A stretch of 64,000 nt of DNA from Topomyia yanbarensis. Lineage: Eukaryota > Arthropoda > Insecta > Diptera > Culicidae. Made by a program: the position numbers and the translations under genes. Of the stretch, positions 45,868-55,100 are shown one piece after another. The number at the start of each line of letters is the position of its first letter. Position 1 is the stretch's first letter. The notes under the pieces are model-generated. The model had not been told where the DNA came from, made no database searches, and saw nothing but the letters and a program-made list of their open reading frames with translations. The stretch lies in assembly GCF_030247195.1 (NCBI RefSeq), contig NW_026683320.1, positions 25,001-89,000 on the forward strand. Direction: 5' to 3'.

Positions 45868-46014
45868 ATGACATGCTTACGCGGAGCGCGATGCGGTTGC
45901 GGTGAGCGTAGCGAATTGAAGCGGCGAGCAAAGCGTTGCATGACATGCTTATCGCTGTAGCATAGCGTTGAAACCGCGTTTTGTCAAACTTCAAATTTAT
46001 TTCGTTTATCGAAC

Positions 46015-46114
46015 ATGGATTCTTCCGATGAGGAATATTTTGCCTCTTCGAGCACCATAAACATTTTTTTGGACAAGGAAAGAGAGTTTGCTGTTCATCC
46101 AATAAATAAAAATC
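46015..46114 (+). pseudogene. HARBI1-type transposase, N-terminal exon part
   Basis: Starts MDSSDEEYF and runs to HPINKN, a usual HARBI1-like beginning. The frame is then cut by the LINE inserted after 46114. In the same frame, the sequence beyond the LINE (52157 on) continues with RRRDGEFYRIYRDL, so both parts are one gene. No intact product is possible. Confidence 0.8.
46101..46114 (+). repeat. 14-bp target site duplication, left (LINE insertion)
   Basis: AATAAATAAAAATC, identical to 52143-52156. It belongs to the transposase coding sequence (codons for INKN). Confidence 0.85.
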
Positions 46115-46317
46115 ATAACAGTTTTTGCAACCGACCGAGACGGTTGTGCCTCCAGGTGGAAGGTTTTGTTCTCGAGAGAGTGACGGAGTGCGAGACGCTG
46201 TATGCGTTATTGTGGGAGAGAGAGAGAGACCAGTTTGTTAAGTGTGAGTCGACAGTTGATACGTCGGAGGCGTGGTCAACGGCATCCTCGACAAGTGGTG
46301 TTTTGACAGCAAACCGC

Positions 46318-46681
46318 GGGTAGACGAATTTGCCTACCGCGGTGGCAGAAATCGACAGTGATCGTGCCTGTACACACAGAAAAAAATATAGTGTATTGGT
46401 GTCGTCGGGCAATTCTAATCGACGAGAGGGAAGCGTCACAGGTAGACCCATTTGCTCTATTTGTCTACCGCAGAAGTGGTACGACGAATAAGGAAAACAA
46501 GTAGCACCGAAAAGTGCCGCATCGACAGTGGGGATTTTCGCAGCAAGCCACAGGTAGCCACATTTGTCTACCGAGGTGGTGGAAACGGACAGAGCGCGCT
46601 TGTGGTGGTGATACCGACGAGCAGCTTAATCGGAGAGAGTTTTGAAGTGTTGCAGGTAGGACTATTTCTCTACTGAAGAAG
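46318..46681 (+). promoter_or_regulatory. Four diverged tandem units in the LINE 5' UTR
   Basis: A motif of the type CAGGTAGnC...ATTTGTCTACCGnGGTGG recurs at about 46318, 46439, 46551 and 46652, spacing 121, 112 and 101 bp, often preceded by GCAAnCC(A/G)C. In other LINEs repeated 5' UTR monomers act as internal promoters. That role here is inferred. Confidence 0.5.
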
Positions 46682-46823
46682 CAACGCGACGAAGAAGGAC
46701 AGCAAGTGTCACATTGTCAAACAACGGGCACCGAGTTTACAACGTAACACATGAGGTGTGTTCTACAGGTATAACAGGTATATTTTTCATTCCTTTTTGT
46801 GATAGTTTTTCTTGCTAGGTAAA

Positions 46824-48137
46824 ATGGATGAAGAGATGGGAGAACGAGTACCAGACCCTCCCCCTAAGCCTTATGCTGAAAATGTAAATCCGACTAGAAT
46901 TAAAATTTACCCAGAGTCGTCAACGGGACCATGGATTGTATTTATTAGGCGTAAAGTAAAGGCGCTAAATATTATTCAAATTTCTAAATATTTGACTTCG
47001 CGATTCTCGGATGTAAAAGAGATCGTCAAAGTCAATAAAGATAAAATACGCATTGTCGTTGGTAGTCTCAAACAAGCCAATGCAATTGCTTCTTGCGAGC
47101 TTTTTACGCGTGAGTATAGAGCGTATATTCCTTCAAAGGAAATTGAAATTGATGGGGTCATCACAGAATCGAGTTTGACTGTTGATGACTTAGTTAAGCA
47201 TGGGGTTGGTCGTTTCAAAGACACCATACTTAAAGACGTAAAAATACTTGAATGCAAGCAATTGCATTCAGTATCACACGAAGGAGATAAAAAAGTTTAT
47301 CGACTGTCTGACTCATTTCGAGTGACTTTCGCTGGGTCTGCGCTGCCCAACTATGTCATTATCGATAAGATTCGTCTCCCTGTTCGCCTTTTTATCCCTC
47401 GTGTAATGAATTGCCTTAATTGCAAACAGCTTGGCCACACAGCCACTTACTGTTCCAATAAGGCACGGTGTGGCAAATGTGGGGGTTCTCATCAAGAGGA
47501 TACATGCAATGAAAATTCAGAAAAATGTTTAATGTGCGGAGAAAACTCACATGAGCTCTCTGCATGCCCCATTTATAAATTGCGTGAGGATAAAATTAAA
47601 CGATCCTTGAAGGAGAGGTCTAAGCGCTCCTATGCAGAAATGTTGAAAAATGCTACCCCTAAACCCATCTTCTTAGAAAACACTTACGCATCTCTATTTT
47701 CGGAACAGTCTGACTCTGACGGAGCGTGCGAAGGTACATCATTTGTTTTACCCGGAAATTCCAGAAAAAGAAAACAGTCTTCTTTTCCCAAGCTGCCAAG
47801 AAAGGGCCTTAAAATTTCTCCACCAATAGATAAACTGCGCCCAAAACCGAAAAATTCCGATTCAAAACCGAAATCAATTCCGCCCGGTTTTGGGAACGTA
47901 CAATCCAAACAGAACACCATTACTGGAAATAATAAAATTTCGACTACCTCTGAGCCTCAGCCGGGGGTAGGGTTATTGAAATTTTCTGAAATTGTTGATT
48001 GGATTTTTAAAGCATTCAATATTTCTGAACCACTAAAGAGTATACTTTCAGCTTTCCTCCCAACAATTAGAACATTTTTAGAGCAGCTGATTGCTCAATG
48101 GCCCATCCTTGCAGCGATTGTATCTTTCAATGGGTAA
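46824..48137 (+). CDS. LINE ORF1, CCHC zinc-knuckle nucleic-acid-binding protein
   Basis: A 437-residue protein expected to bind the element RNA and act as a chaperone in the ribonucleoprotein particle. I use the ATG at 46824 (AAAATGGATG context), not the TTG-led upstream extension. The N-terminal half holds a conserved fold around GPWIVFIRRK (about 36-45), shared with the relics at 3.6 and 38.1 kb. Three knuckles follow: C197-X2-C-X4-H-X4-C210, C216-X2-C-X3-H-X4-C228 and C235-X2-C-X4-H-X4-C248. A Lys/Arg/Ser/Pro-rich linker comes next. The C-terminal segment LLKFSEIVDWIFKAFNISEP is well conserved in copy 1 too, so it probably has a function, perhaps multimerisation. The stop overlaps the ORF2 start. 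Confidence 0.9.
   Translation: MDEEMGERVPDPPPKPYAENVNPTRIKIYPESSTGPWIVFIRRKVKALNIIQISKYLTSRFSDVKEIVKVNKDKIRIVVGSLKQANAIASCELFTREYRAYIPSKEIEIDGVITESSLTVDDLVKHGVGRFKDTILKDVKILECKQLHSVSHEGDKKVYRLSDSFRVTFAGSALPNYVIIDKIRLPVRLFIPRVMNCLNCKQLGHTATYCSNKARCGKCGGSHQEDTCNENSEKCLMCGENSHELSACPIYKLREDKIKRSLKERSKRSYAEMLKNATPKPIFLENTYASLFSEQSDSDGACEGTSFVLPGNSRKRKQSSFPKLPRKGLKISPPIDKLRPKPKNSDSKPKSIPPGFGNVQSKQNTITGNNKISTTSEPQPGVGLLKFSEIVDWIFKAFNISEPLKSILSAFLPTIRTFLEQLIAQWPILAAIVSFNG
48130..48137 (+). promoter_or_regulatory. ORF1 stop / ORF2 start overlap (ATGGGTAA)
   Basis: The ORF2 ATG lies 5 nt before the ORF1 TAA in a different frame. This compact arrangement suggests translation of ORF2 by termination-reinitiation. 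The same ATGGGTAA survives in the decayed copy at about 5004. Confidence 0.6.
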
Positions 48138-51100
48138 TTCACCTCCTCCAATGAAAGATTCCATCACTGTTTTACAGTGGAATTGCAGAAGTATCATACC
48201 TAAAATTGATTCCTTAAAAATTTTACTGCATAATTTAAAATGCGATGCTTTTGCTCTATGTGAAACATGGCTTACCTCAAACATTAATTTCAACTTAAAT
48301 GATTTCAACATTATTCGCCTAGACCGAGACACCCCGTATGGAGGAGTGCTTCTAGGAATTAAAAAGTGCTATTCTTTCTATAGAATTAACATCCCCTTGT
48401 TTGCGGGCATTGAGGCTGTAGCTGTCCAAACAAACATTAAAGGCAAAGACATGTCTATCGCTTCTATATATATACCTCCCAAAGTTCAAATTGGACAACG
48501 TCAAATTTTTGAGGTAGTGGAATCCATGGCTGCTCCGCGTCTGATACTGGGAGACTTCAACTCGCACGGAGTATTGTGGGGTTCCCTCTACAATGATAAT
48601 CGATCCTCTTTGATATACAATGTTTGTGACGAATTTAATATGACAGTTTTAAATACTGGCGAAACAACACGCATCCCCAGACCTCCTGCACGTCCAAGTG
48701 CATTAGATCTATCTCTGTGCTCGACATCACTTCGGTTAGATTGCACGTGGAAGGTTGTACCTGATCCTCACGGTAGCGATCATTTGCCAATCGTTGTTTC
48801 AATTAACAGTGAATTAGGCCTTACGAATTCAATCAATGTTCCTTATGACTTAACACGAAATATTGATTGGAAAACATACGAAACATTAATTTCCACTTCT
48901 CTTGCTTCGACAGAAGAGCTACCCCCTACCGAAGAATATGAATTCCTAGCGGGTTTAATTATTGAAGCAGCAGAACAAGCCCAAACGAAATGCAATCCTG
49001 GAATGACAATAAATAGACGGCCCCCTAATCCTTGGTGGGACAAAGAGTGCTCTGATGCATATGAAGCTAAACAAGTTGCCTACAAAGAAATTATGAAACA
49101 GAAAGGGGGTATACGTGAGAACTTTGAAAATTATTTCATTTTGCAAAACAAATTTGACAGTATACGTCGTGCCAAAAAATCTAGTTATTGGAGACACTTC
49201 GTTAATGGCTTGTCAAGAGAAACATCAATGAGTACTCTTTGGAACACAGCCAGAAGAATGAGGAATCGAAACGTGACTAATGAAAGCGAAGATTTTTCGA
49301 ATCGTTGGATATTTAATTTTGCCAAGAAAATTTGTCCCGATTCTGCTCCTGCGCAGAAAATCACTCGCGATGCTCCCACAAGTAACGATTTCATAGATTC
49401 GCCTTTGACAATGATGGAATTCTCAATTGCACTCCTCTCATGCAACAATAATGCTCCGGGACTAGACAGAATTAAATTCAACTTGGTGAAGAATCTGCCT
49501 GACCTAGCAAAAAGACGCTTGTTGAATTTATTCAATAAGCTTCTTGAGCAGAACATTGTCCCGCACGACTGGAGACAAGTGAGAGTTATTGCTATTCCAA
49601 AACCGGGAAAACCAGCCTCCGATCATAACTCGTATCGACCGATTGCAATGTTATCCTGCATCAGGAAATTGTTGGAAAAAATTATCCTACGACGTCTCGA
49701 CAATTGGGTTGAGGCGAACGGCTTGCTATCAGATACCCAGTTTGGTTTTCGGAGGGGAAAGGGAACGAATGATTGTCTGGCGCTACTTTCGTCAGAAATC
49801 CAACTAGCTTACGCAAAAAAAGAACAAATGGCGTCTGTGTTCTTAGACATAAAAGGAGCATTCGACTCTGTTTCCATTGATGTTCTCTCAGAGAAACTAC
49901 ATCAATGTGGTCTTTCACCAATATTAAATAATTATTTATACAACTTATTGTCAGAAAAGCACATGCATTTTTCATATGGCGATTTGGCAACATTCAGAAT
50001 AAGTTACATGGGCCTCCCACAAGGTTCTTGTTTAAGCCCCCTTCTCTACAATTTTTACGTGAATGATATTGATAATTGTATTGTCAGCCCATGCACTCTA
50101 AGGCAACTTGCAGATGATGGCGTGGTTTCTGTTACAGGACCAAAAGCCTTAAATTTACAACAACCACTGCAAGATAGTTTGGATAATTTATCAAGTTGGG
50201 CTTTGAAGTTAGGCATCGATTTCTCTACGGAGAAAACAGAGTTGGTTGTTTTTTCAAGGAAGCGTGATCCAGCTCAGCTTCAGCTTCAGTTGGTTGGTAG
50301 AACGATAGCCCAAGTCCTGACTTTTAAATACCTTGGAATTTGGTTCGATTCTAAAGGCACATGGGGAGGCCACATTAGGTATCTAATAACGAAATGCCAA
50401 CAAAGGATAAATTTTCTGCGAACAATAACTGGATCATGGTGGGGTTCTCATCCAAGTGACATGATAAGATTGTATCAAACAACAATACTTTCAGTAATGG
50501 AATATGGGTGCATCTGTTTCCGTTCAGCTGCGAACACTCACATTATTAAACTGGAACGGATACAGTATCGCTGTTTACGAATTGCCTTAGGTTGCATGCA
50601 GTCGACCCATACGATGAGTCTTGAAGTACTAGCGGGAGTTCTTCCTTTAAAAGACCGATTCTGGGATCTCTCTTCTCGTTTACTTATTCGATGTGAGGTT
50701 ATGAACCCACTGGTAATTGAAAATTTTGAAAGACTTGTCGAGCTTCAACCCCAAACCAGATTCATGACAGTGTATTTCAATCACATGTCACAAGAAATAA
50801 CGCCTGCTAAGTATGTTCCCACATACGTCAATATACTAGATATTCCTGAATCCACTTTATTCTTCGACACGTCCATGCAAGCAGAGATTCGTGGAATTCC
50901 GGATCATCTACGCTCGCGGGAGATCCCTAAAATATTCACAAGTAAATATCAACACATAGACTGCCTTAAAATGTTTTACACTGATGGGTCACGAATCAGT
51001 GAGGCCACTGGTTTCGGTATTTTCAACAATAATTTTTCAATTTCTCTCAAACTTGCAGAACCCGCCTCTGTTTATACAGCGGAACTAGCAGCAGTTCACT

Positions 51101-51822
51101 ATAGTTTGCAAATAATTAATACTTTACCCCCGAACCATTACTTTATCCTCACTGATAGTCTCAGCACAATTGCAGCTCTACGCTCAAAGAGGATTGATAA
51201 TCACGATCCATTCTTTTTGGGGAAGATACGAGAATCTCTGAGTAACCTGACAAGAAAATGTTATAAATTTACCCTAGTGTGGCTCCCCGCCCATTGCTCT
51301 ATTGCGGGCAATGAGAAAGCTGATAATTTAGCCAAGATTGGTGCACTAGATGGTGAAATATATGAAAGACCCATCGCTTACAATGAATTTTATAGCGCTT
51401 CTCGACAGAGGACACTTGCTAGTTGGCAAACATCTTGGGACAATGGAGATATGGGACGATGGCTACACTCAATTACCCCTAAAGTATCAACGAAGGCATG
51501 GTTCAAAGGATTGGATGTAAGTCGGGACTTCATCCGTGTGATGTCTAGGCTCATGTCCAATCATTATACTTTAGATGCGCATCTCCGTCGTATTGGGCTC
51601 GCTGAGGGTAATCATTGTGCTTGTGGAGAAGGTTACCATGACATTGAGCATGTTGTTTGGTCCTGCACTGAATATCGTGAAGCCAGATCACAATTAGTAG
51701 ATTCTTTACAAGTCCGAGGAAGACCAATCCATGTTCCTGTTAGAGACATCCTGGCGTATCGCGATCTTCTATACATGGAACTTATCTATCATTTTCTAAA
51801 AACAGCGTCTGTCAAAATTTAA
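48130..51822 (+). CDS. LINE ORF2, endonuclease / reverse transcriptase / RNase H
   Basis: A 1230-residue polyprotein that would nick target DNA and copy the element RNA there. The start is the ATG at 48130, inside ATGGGTAA, which also ends ORF1. Apurinic-type endonuclease, about 12-225: LQWNCRS, CETW with Glu45, GDFNSHG with Asp142 and Asn144, and GSDHLPIV with Asp217/His218. Reverse transcriptase, about 480-750: RPIAML, LDIKGAFDS with Asp573, GLPQGSCLSP, and LADD at 660-663 in place of the commoner YADD or FADD. RNase H, about 945-1090: TDGS (Asp952), TAELAA (Glu985), LTDS (Asp1009), GNEKADN. C-terminal CCHC finger: C1163-X-C1165, H1174, C1179. No frameshift or stop. All catalytic residues expected are present. 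Confidence 0.92.
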   Translation: MGNSPPPMKDSITVLQWNCRSIIPKIDSLKILLHNLKCDAFALCETWLTSNINFNLNDFNIIRLDRDTPYGGVLLGIKKCYSFYRINIPLFAGIEAVAVQTNIKGKDMSIASIYIPPKVQIGQRQIFEVVESMAAPRLILGDFNSHGVLWGSLYNDNRSSLIYNVCDEFNMTVLNTGETTRIPRPPARPSALDLSLCSTSLRLDCTWKVVPDPHGSDHLPIVVSINSELGLTNSINVPYDLTRNIDWKTYETLISTSLASTEELPPTEEYEFLAGLIIEAAEQAQTKCNPGMTINRRPPNPWWDKECSDAYEAKQVAYKEIMKQKGGIRENFENYFILQNKFDSIRRAKKSSYWRHFVNGLSRETSMSTLWNTARRMRNRNVTNESEDFSNRWIFNFAKKICPDSAPAQKITRDAPTSNDFIDSPLTMMEFSIALLSCNNNAPGLDRIKFNLVKNLPDLAKRRLLNLFNKLLEQNIVPHDWRQVRVIAIPKPGKPASDHNSYRPIAMLSCIRKLLEKIILRRLDNWVEANGLLSDTQFGFRRGKGTNDCLALLSSEIQLAYAKKEQMASVFLDIKGAFDSVSIDVLSEKLHQCGLSPILNNYLYNLLSEKHMHFSYGDLATFRISYMGLPQGSCLSPLLYNFYVNDIDNCIVSPCTLRQLADDGVVSVTGPKALNLQQPLQDSLDNLSSWALKLGIDFSTEKTELVVFSRKRDPAQLQLQLVGRTIAQVLTFKYLGIWFDSKGTWGGHIRYLITKCQQRINFLRTITGSWWGSHPSDMIRLYQTTILSVMEYGCICFRSAANTHIIKLERIQYRCLRIALGCMQSTHTMSLEVLAGVLPLKDRFWDLSSRLLIRCEVMNPLVIENFERLVELQPQTRFMTVYFNHMSQEITPAKYVPTYVNILDIPESTLFFDTSMQAEIRGIPDHLRSREIPKIFTSKYQHIDCLKMFYTDGSRISEATGFGIFNNNFSISLKLAEPASVYTAELAAVHYSLQIINTLPPNHYFILTDSLSTIAALRSKRIDNHDPFFLGKIRESLSNLTRKCYKFTLVWLPAHCSIAGNEKADNLAKIGALDGEIYERPIAYNEFYSASRQRTLASWQTSWDNGDMGRWLHSITPKVSTKAWFKGLDVSRDFIRVMSRLMSNHYTLDAHLRRIGLAEGNHCACGEGYHDIEHVVWSCTEYREARSQLVDSLQVRGRPIHVPVRDILAYRDLLYMELIYHFLKTASVKI

Positions 51823-52114
51823 TTAAATTCATCTCCTCATACTCTCATCCAAGGCTAATCATTCACCAATTAAAGGGTCCTAGAATATTTAGTTTTTAAA
51901 TTTAGACAATAACAGAAAAAAGTAAATAAATACACCCGAAAATACTAGATCAGTATGAAATACAACAATGTAAGGAAAAAAGCAAACAATAAAGTGATTT
52001 CAGTGTTAGTTTTAGACAAAGTACTAGTATAGTTAAAATTAGTCTTAAGGATTTTTGTAACGTGCTATGTAAAAAAAGAAACTGGCGTAAAAAGCTATTG
52101 CAAATGCCGTGTCA

Positions 52115-52140
52115 AATAAACGTATGAAAAAAAAAAAAAA
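52115..52140 (+). terminator. LINE polyadenylation signal and A tail
   Basis: AATAAA at 52115-52120, then A14 at 52127-52140, immediately before the right target duplication. Confidence 0.7.
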
Positions 52141-52142
52141 TA

Positions 52143-52156
52143 AATAAATAAAAATC
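52143..52156 (+). repeat. 14-bp target site duplication, right (LINE insertion)
   Basis: AATAAATAAAAATC, identical to 46101-46114. The A/T-rich tail makes the left border of this copy uncertain by 1-4 nt. Confidence 0.85.
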
Positions 52157-53257
52157 GAAGGCGAGATGGAGAATTTTACCGTATATACCGGGATCTTCGG
52201 AAAAGTTCCGTAGCTACACAAGAATGAACATGGGAACATTCGATTTAGTGTTAGGCATGATCAAGAGTAGGCTGACAAAGAACTGGACCTACTGCAATAA
52301 AGAACCCATCTTCGCATGTGAACGATTGATAGTTACCCTAAGGTAAGAAATATTTTGTTTCGCCATAAAAAAGATCATTAGAACTAAAATTGGTCTACAG
52401 GTATCTTGCAACTGGATTATCGTACACTGCATTGGGATTTTCTTTTCGGATGGGTCGATCAACAGTGGCCTCCATAGTTCGCGAAACGTGTCAGGTTTTG
52501 TGAGACGTTTTGCAACCGATTTATACGCCAGTACCAACGCAGCAAATGTTCCGATCAGTAGCTGACGAGTATTTTAAAAAATGTAACTTTGATGGAAAAC
52601 CACATTCGTGTAAGGTGCCCACCTGGAGCAGGATCGATGTACTTCAATTATAAAGGGTATCATTCGACAGTGCTACAGGCAGTTGCAGATGCGAATTCTA
52701 AATTACTGATTGTAGAAGTTGAAGGATATGGGAAACAGAGTGATGGAAGAACATTCAGAGCCTCCGAAATGTACAAATTATTAAGTGAAGAAAAACTGAA
52801 CATTCCTCCGGATGCACCATTTCCTGATCAAGCATTGACTTTGGCAATGCCATATGTTTTTGTTGGAGATGAAGCATATCCATTAATGCGAAACTTGCTT
52901 CGTCCTTATCCACGATCGCAGCTCAGTAATTAAAACGAACATTTTAACGCACGATTATCACGAGCGCGAAAATGTATTGAATTTGCATTTGGTATAGTGA
53001 CTGCCAAATGGAGAATTCTGTGGAAGCCTATAGAGACCACTCCCGAAACCGCTGATGATATTGTAAAAGCTATATGCATTTTACACAATTTTATAATTGA
53101 TCACGAATGGCTCGAAACGCTAATGGAAGAGACTGATGATTTGAACAGACAAGCCCGGAACACACAACCTGAACATTTCAACAAGATTTGTACAGGAACA
53201 GGTCGCTTCGTTCGAAATTATTTTAGCAATTTCCTTAATAAGAGTAAAATTACTTAA
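52157..53257 (+). pseudogene. HARBI1-type (PIF/Harbinger) transposase, catalytic part
   Basis: Continues the gene begun at 46015. Order: RRRDGEFYRIYRDLR; a one-base frame change near 52197; FRSYTRMNMGTFDL; ERLIVTLR; a 68-bp intron with GTAAG...CTACAG borders (52333-52400); YLATGLSYTALGFSFRMGRS; TGA at 52501-52503 where Trp is expected; PVPTQQMFRSVADEYFKKC; a short deletion and one-base shift at about 52591; then FNYKGYHSTVLQAVADAN, FVGDEAYPLMRNLLRPYP, TAA at 52931-52933, RARKCIEFAFG and an ICILHNFI tail. The DDE residues are visible: Asp in DGK (52591), Asp in VADAN (52688), Glu in CIEFAFG (52979). The family cuts DNA in cut-and-paste transposition. This copy is inactive. Confidence 0.88.
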
Positions 53258-53261
53258 AATG

Positions 53262-54830
53262 GAAAAAAACCTAGTGGTGTAATTGCGCCTTTCTCATTTA
53301 TCATGGATCGAGACGTGAACTTGGACATGGATTTGAACGTGGACATCCAGCTGTGCATGGACTAGGATTTGAATTTAACATGGATTTGGACTTGGCTTTA
53401 AACTTGCACTAGGCTTGGAAATGTGCTTTGACGTCGATTTGATGCGTACTTGGATTTGTACGAGGACTTGGACATGAATTTGATTTGGACTTTGACTTGG
53501 ACACGGATTTGGATTTGAACTAGGACTTGTACTTGAAAATGGACTTTGGTTTTGAATTTGAATTGAACAAGCATTAGGACTTGGGAATGGGTTTGAACTC
53601 GCGCTCGGACTTGCACCTCGAATCGAACTTGCCTTTGGATTTAAGCTCGGACTTGGACTTGAACTAGGAATTGGGTTGGAACTTGTATTTAGGCGTTGAG
53701 TTTGATTTGGACTTAAGTTTAAACTCGAACTTGGACATGTACGTGTACCTTGAATTTGTACGTGGACCTTGGATTTATACGTGGACTTGTACTTTGAATT
53801 TAATATGGATTGGGCTTGAGTTTGAGCTCGCGCTTGGACCTCGGTTTCAACTTGGATTTTAGGTTGGACTTGGGTTTGAACTCAGATTTGGATTTGTATT
53901 TGGGCGTGGAGTTGTAGGACTTAGGTTTGAACTCGAACGTGCACTTGGACGTGAACTTGGACATAGATTAGAACGTGGATTTGTAACTGGGCTTTAATTT
54001 GATTTGAACTTCGACTTGGGCATAAATTTCGGTTTAAGTCTGAATTCGGACTTGAACATGGAAATGGACTAGGTCTTCGACGTGGACTTGAACTAGGGTT
54101 TGAATTCGTAGTTGGATCTGGACATGGGCTTGGACGTAGACCTTGTATTTGGACATGAGTTTGAACTTCGACTCGGACGGGGATTATGGCGTAGACTTGG
54201 AGGTGGGTTTGAACTCGGACTAGAATTTGGAAATGAACTTGGACGTGGGCCTGAATTTGGACTTCGACGTAGACTTACATGTAAACTTGGTCTTGGATTT
54301 AAACGTGGAGTTGGGTTTGAATTCAGACTTGTACTTGGCCTTTGATTTGAACTTGAACATGAGTGAGAAACATTAGACCTGACAGACGTGAGCCTTGAAA
54401 GGCTTGAGAGGCGCAAAAGGATTGATACTTGAGATACTGGAGAGACCTGATATTTGCAAGACTTGGGAGACCAAGGAACCCGAAATTTAAGCGACGTGAT
54501 AAAATGATACTTAAGACACTTGAGACTAGCGAGGGCTGAGCCGTGACCCGAGAAACATAAAACCTGATAGACTTGAGGGCCATGAGATTTGAAGAACTTG
54601 GAAAACTTGTGATTTACGAAACTTCAGATTTTTGAGACTTGAGCAAACTGAGCGTTGAGAGATTTGTGATTTTAAAGATTTAAAACTTCAACGACTTGAG
54701 ATTTAAGAAACCAGAGAGTCTTGTGTTGAGTGGAGATTTGACAAATTTTAGCCATGAGCGATTTGAGAAACACGAGATGTGATAAGACAATGCTAATCGC
54801 CGACCTAAAATAAAACAAAAAAAATGTACT
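53262..54830. repeat. Degenerate GGACTTGGATTTGAAC minisatellite
   Basis: From about 53310 to 54345 the plus strand is a string of imperfect 6-bp-based units (GGACTT, GGATTT, GAACTT). It changes to GAGACTTGAGATTT-type units to about 54780. It lies between the two Harbinger genes. Open frames here on both strands are repeat by-products. A repeat end similar to CACCTAGCGGTGCAATTATG lies at 53266-53300. Confidence 0.75.
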
Positions 54831-54837
54831 AAAATTA

Positions 54838-54930
54838 CTAATACCACTCGGCCCTCCAGGCCTCCGTTGAAAAGTCGATTTTCTCAGTGATTGCATAGCC
54901 TTTCTTTATATGAGAAAGGCAAAAAGTTTA
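54838..54930 (+). repeat. Dispersed repeat W, tail-only copy
   Basis: CCACTCGGCCCTCCAGGCCT, then CCGTTGAAAAGTCGATTTTC and ATATGAGAAAGGCAAAAAG match the last 90 bp of the copies at 28.3 and 30.2 kb. A severely truncated insertion inside the Harbinger element. Confidence 0.7.
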
Positions 54931-55100
54931 ATCTTTATTCAAATATATTTAAAACAAGATTCAAGAAAATGAAATATCAATTTATTAATACTTTGAGGAA
55001 ACGGACGATATGGGAGAAGTAATTACTGTGTAAATCCTTGACTGCCGATTAATTGTATCCATCGGTTTTTGATGACAGTGGATTGATACGATTTCCTCTT

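Larger units (their letters stand above)
46115..52142 (+). mobile_element. Full-length I-superfamily LINE with intact ORF1 and ORF2
   Basis: A 6.03 kb non-LTR retrotransposon flanked by a 14-bp duplication. It has a 709-bp 5' UTR, ORF1 (46824-48137), ORF2 (48130-51822), a 3' UTR with AATAAA at 52115-52120 and an A14 tail at 52127-52140. RNase H in ORF2 and CCHC knuckles in ORF1 place it with the I superfamily (I/Loner/LOA-like elements); the exact clade needs a tree. The open frames and exact duplication indicate a recent insertion. Two decayed relatives lie at 3.6-5.9 kb and 38.1-41.3 kb. Confidence 0.9.

Noticed and set aside
46015..46323. A 102-codon protein starting MDSSDEEYF
   Set aside because: Only the first 33 codons are transposase. 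The rest is LINE 5' UTR read through the insertion junction.
46812..46823. Extended TTG-led start for LINE ORF1 (and likewise 48091 for ORF2)
   Set aside because: The first ATGs at 46824 and 48130 have good context, and the ORF2 ATG matches the conserved ATGGGTAA overlap.
54093..54416. Ser/Arg/Pro-rich and Gly/Leu-rich frames
   Set aside because: Both translate the GGACTTGGATTTGAAC minisatellite.
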